13,421 bases of DNA from DASZMJ01 sp035551935 (GTDB lineage Bacteria; Planctomycetota; Planctomycetia; Isosphaerales; Isosphaeraceae). The translations under genes were made by a program, and so were the position numbers. The stretch is from the NCBI GenBank assembly GCA_035551935.1, contig DASZMJ010000625.1:1-13421 (forward strand), written 5' to 3'. The notes under the pieces were generated by a model. It was not told where the DNA came from. It worked only from the letters and a program-made list of their open reading frames with translations, and made no database searches. Positions 13,293 through 13,421 of the stretch are shown here, in pieces (position 1 is the first letter of the stretch; each line of letters starts with the position of its first letter).

Positions 13293-13421
13293 TCACTCGG
13301 TAATTTTCGGGTAGAGGTGCCTCAGCTTGATCCGGGCGTCCTCCGTGGTGAAGTGCCACTCGACGCCCACCTGCTTCGCGTTGCGGCGCGTGCCCCAGGC
13401 GCCGGCCTCCTCGGCCACCTC
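13293..13421 (-). CDS. IS630-family transposase, C-terminal fragment (runs off window)
   Basis: Reading in from the window edge, the last 42 codons encode EVAEEAGAWGTRRNAKQVGV, then EWHFTTEDARIKLRHLYPKI, TE and a TGA stop at 13293-13295. The string W-x-F-T-x-x-D-A-R-I-K-L-x-x-L-Y-P is the typical C-terminus of IS630/Tc1-like DDE transposases, preceded by the usual 'W...RN.....V.W' segment. Only the C-terminus is visible; the DDE catalytic core would lie beyond the window. The element's end should fall shortly left of 13293, perhaps around the CTAG at 13282, but I cannot define a terminal inverted repeat from one end. Whether the transposase is intact is unknown. Confidence 0.85.
   Translation of the reverse strand, partial: EVAEEAGAWGTRRNAKQVGVEWHFTTEDARIKLRHLYPKITE

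Overview
The window is very GC-rich (about 70% by eye), densely coding bacterial DNA. It most resembles a planctomycete, probably Isosphaeraceae-like. The reasons are an RbfA and an RdgC of a divergent type I associate with that group, a hydrolase-rich accessory gene set, and several families of intergenic palindromic or short repeats. This assignment is inference; there is no rRNA or marker-gene phylogeny here.

Layout. Positions 26-439 (minus) hold an RbfA-like ribosome maturation factor. Positions 717-3125 (minus) are a tightly overlapping three-gene ECF-type cobalt/nickel importer, transcribed cbiM(-PDGLE) -> cbiQ -> cbiO, with a near-perfect inverted repeat just upstream of cbiM. A perfect 40-bp-arm hairpin element (3232-3323) separates it from a second minus-strand cluster: a secreted beta-lactamase-fold serine hydrolase (5995-7146), a [2Fe-2S] subunit (5464-5940) and a Tat-type molybdopterin subunit (3329-5467) of a xanthine-dehydrogenase/isoquinoline-oxidoreductase family enzyme. 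Divergently, on the plus strand, lie a hicB antitoxin (7358-7582) and a frameshifted hicA toxin remnant (7579-7781).

After a second hairpin repeat (7945-8032) come an AhpD/carboxymuconolactone-decarboxylase-like gene (8089-8523) and a PilZ-like gene (8578-9027). The PilZ-like gene overlaps tail-to-tail with a secreted alpha/beta hydrolase broken by a frameshift (8991-10446, minus). A divergent AT-rich promoter/operator-like patch (about 10510-10537) precedes a YajQ-family gene (10642-11139), which is followed by an RdgC-like gene (11271-12431).

The last 1 kb is the oddest part. Between the rdgC-like stop and the C-terminal fragment of an IS630-type transposase (13293 to the window end) there is no credible gene. 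It holds a cluster of 13 same-orientation short repeats built on GGTTCGTT, a palindromic GGGAGAGGG-type element, a 14-bp duplication and a degenerate 7-nt tandem array. The repeats have no fixed spacing and are not CRISPR.

How the genes work together. The ECF module imports Co2+ or Ni2+. The oxidoreductase pair would need a Mo cofactor and an electron acceptor not encoded here. hicBA was a toxin-antitoxin pair whose toxin now looks dead, or carries a sequencing error. The other genes look like independent housekeeping or accessory functions. I see no convincing new multi-gene system. The best candidates for something undescribed are the 12454-13121 repeat cluster and the operator-like palindromes.
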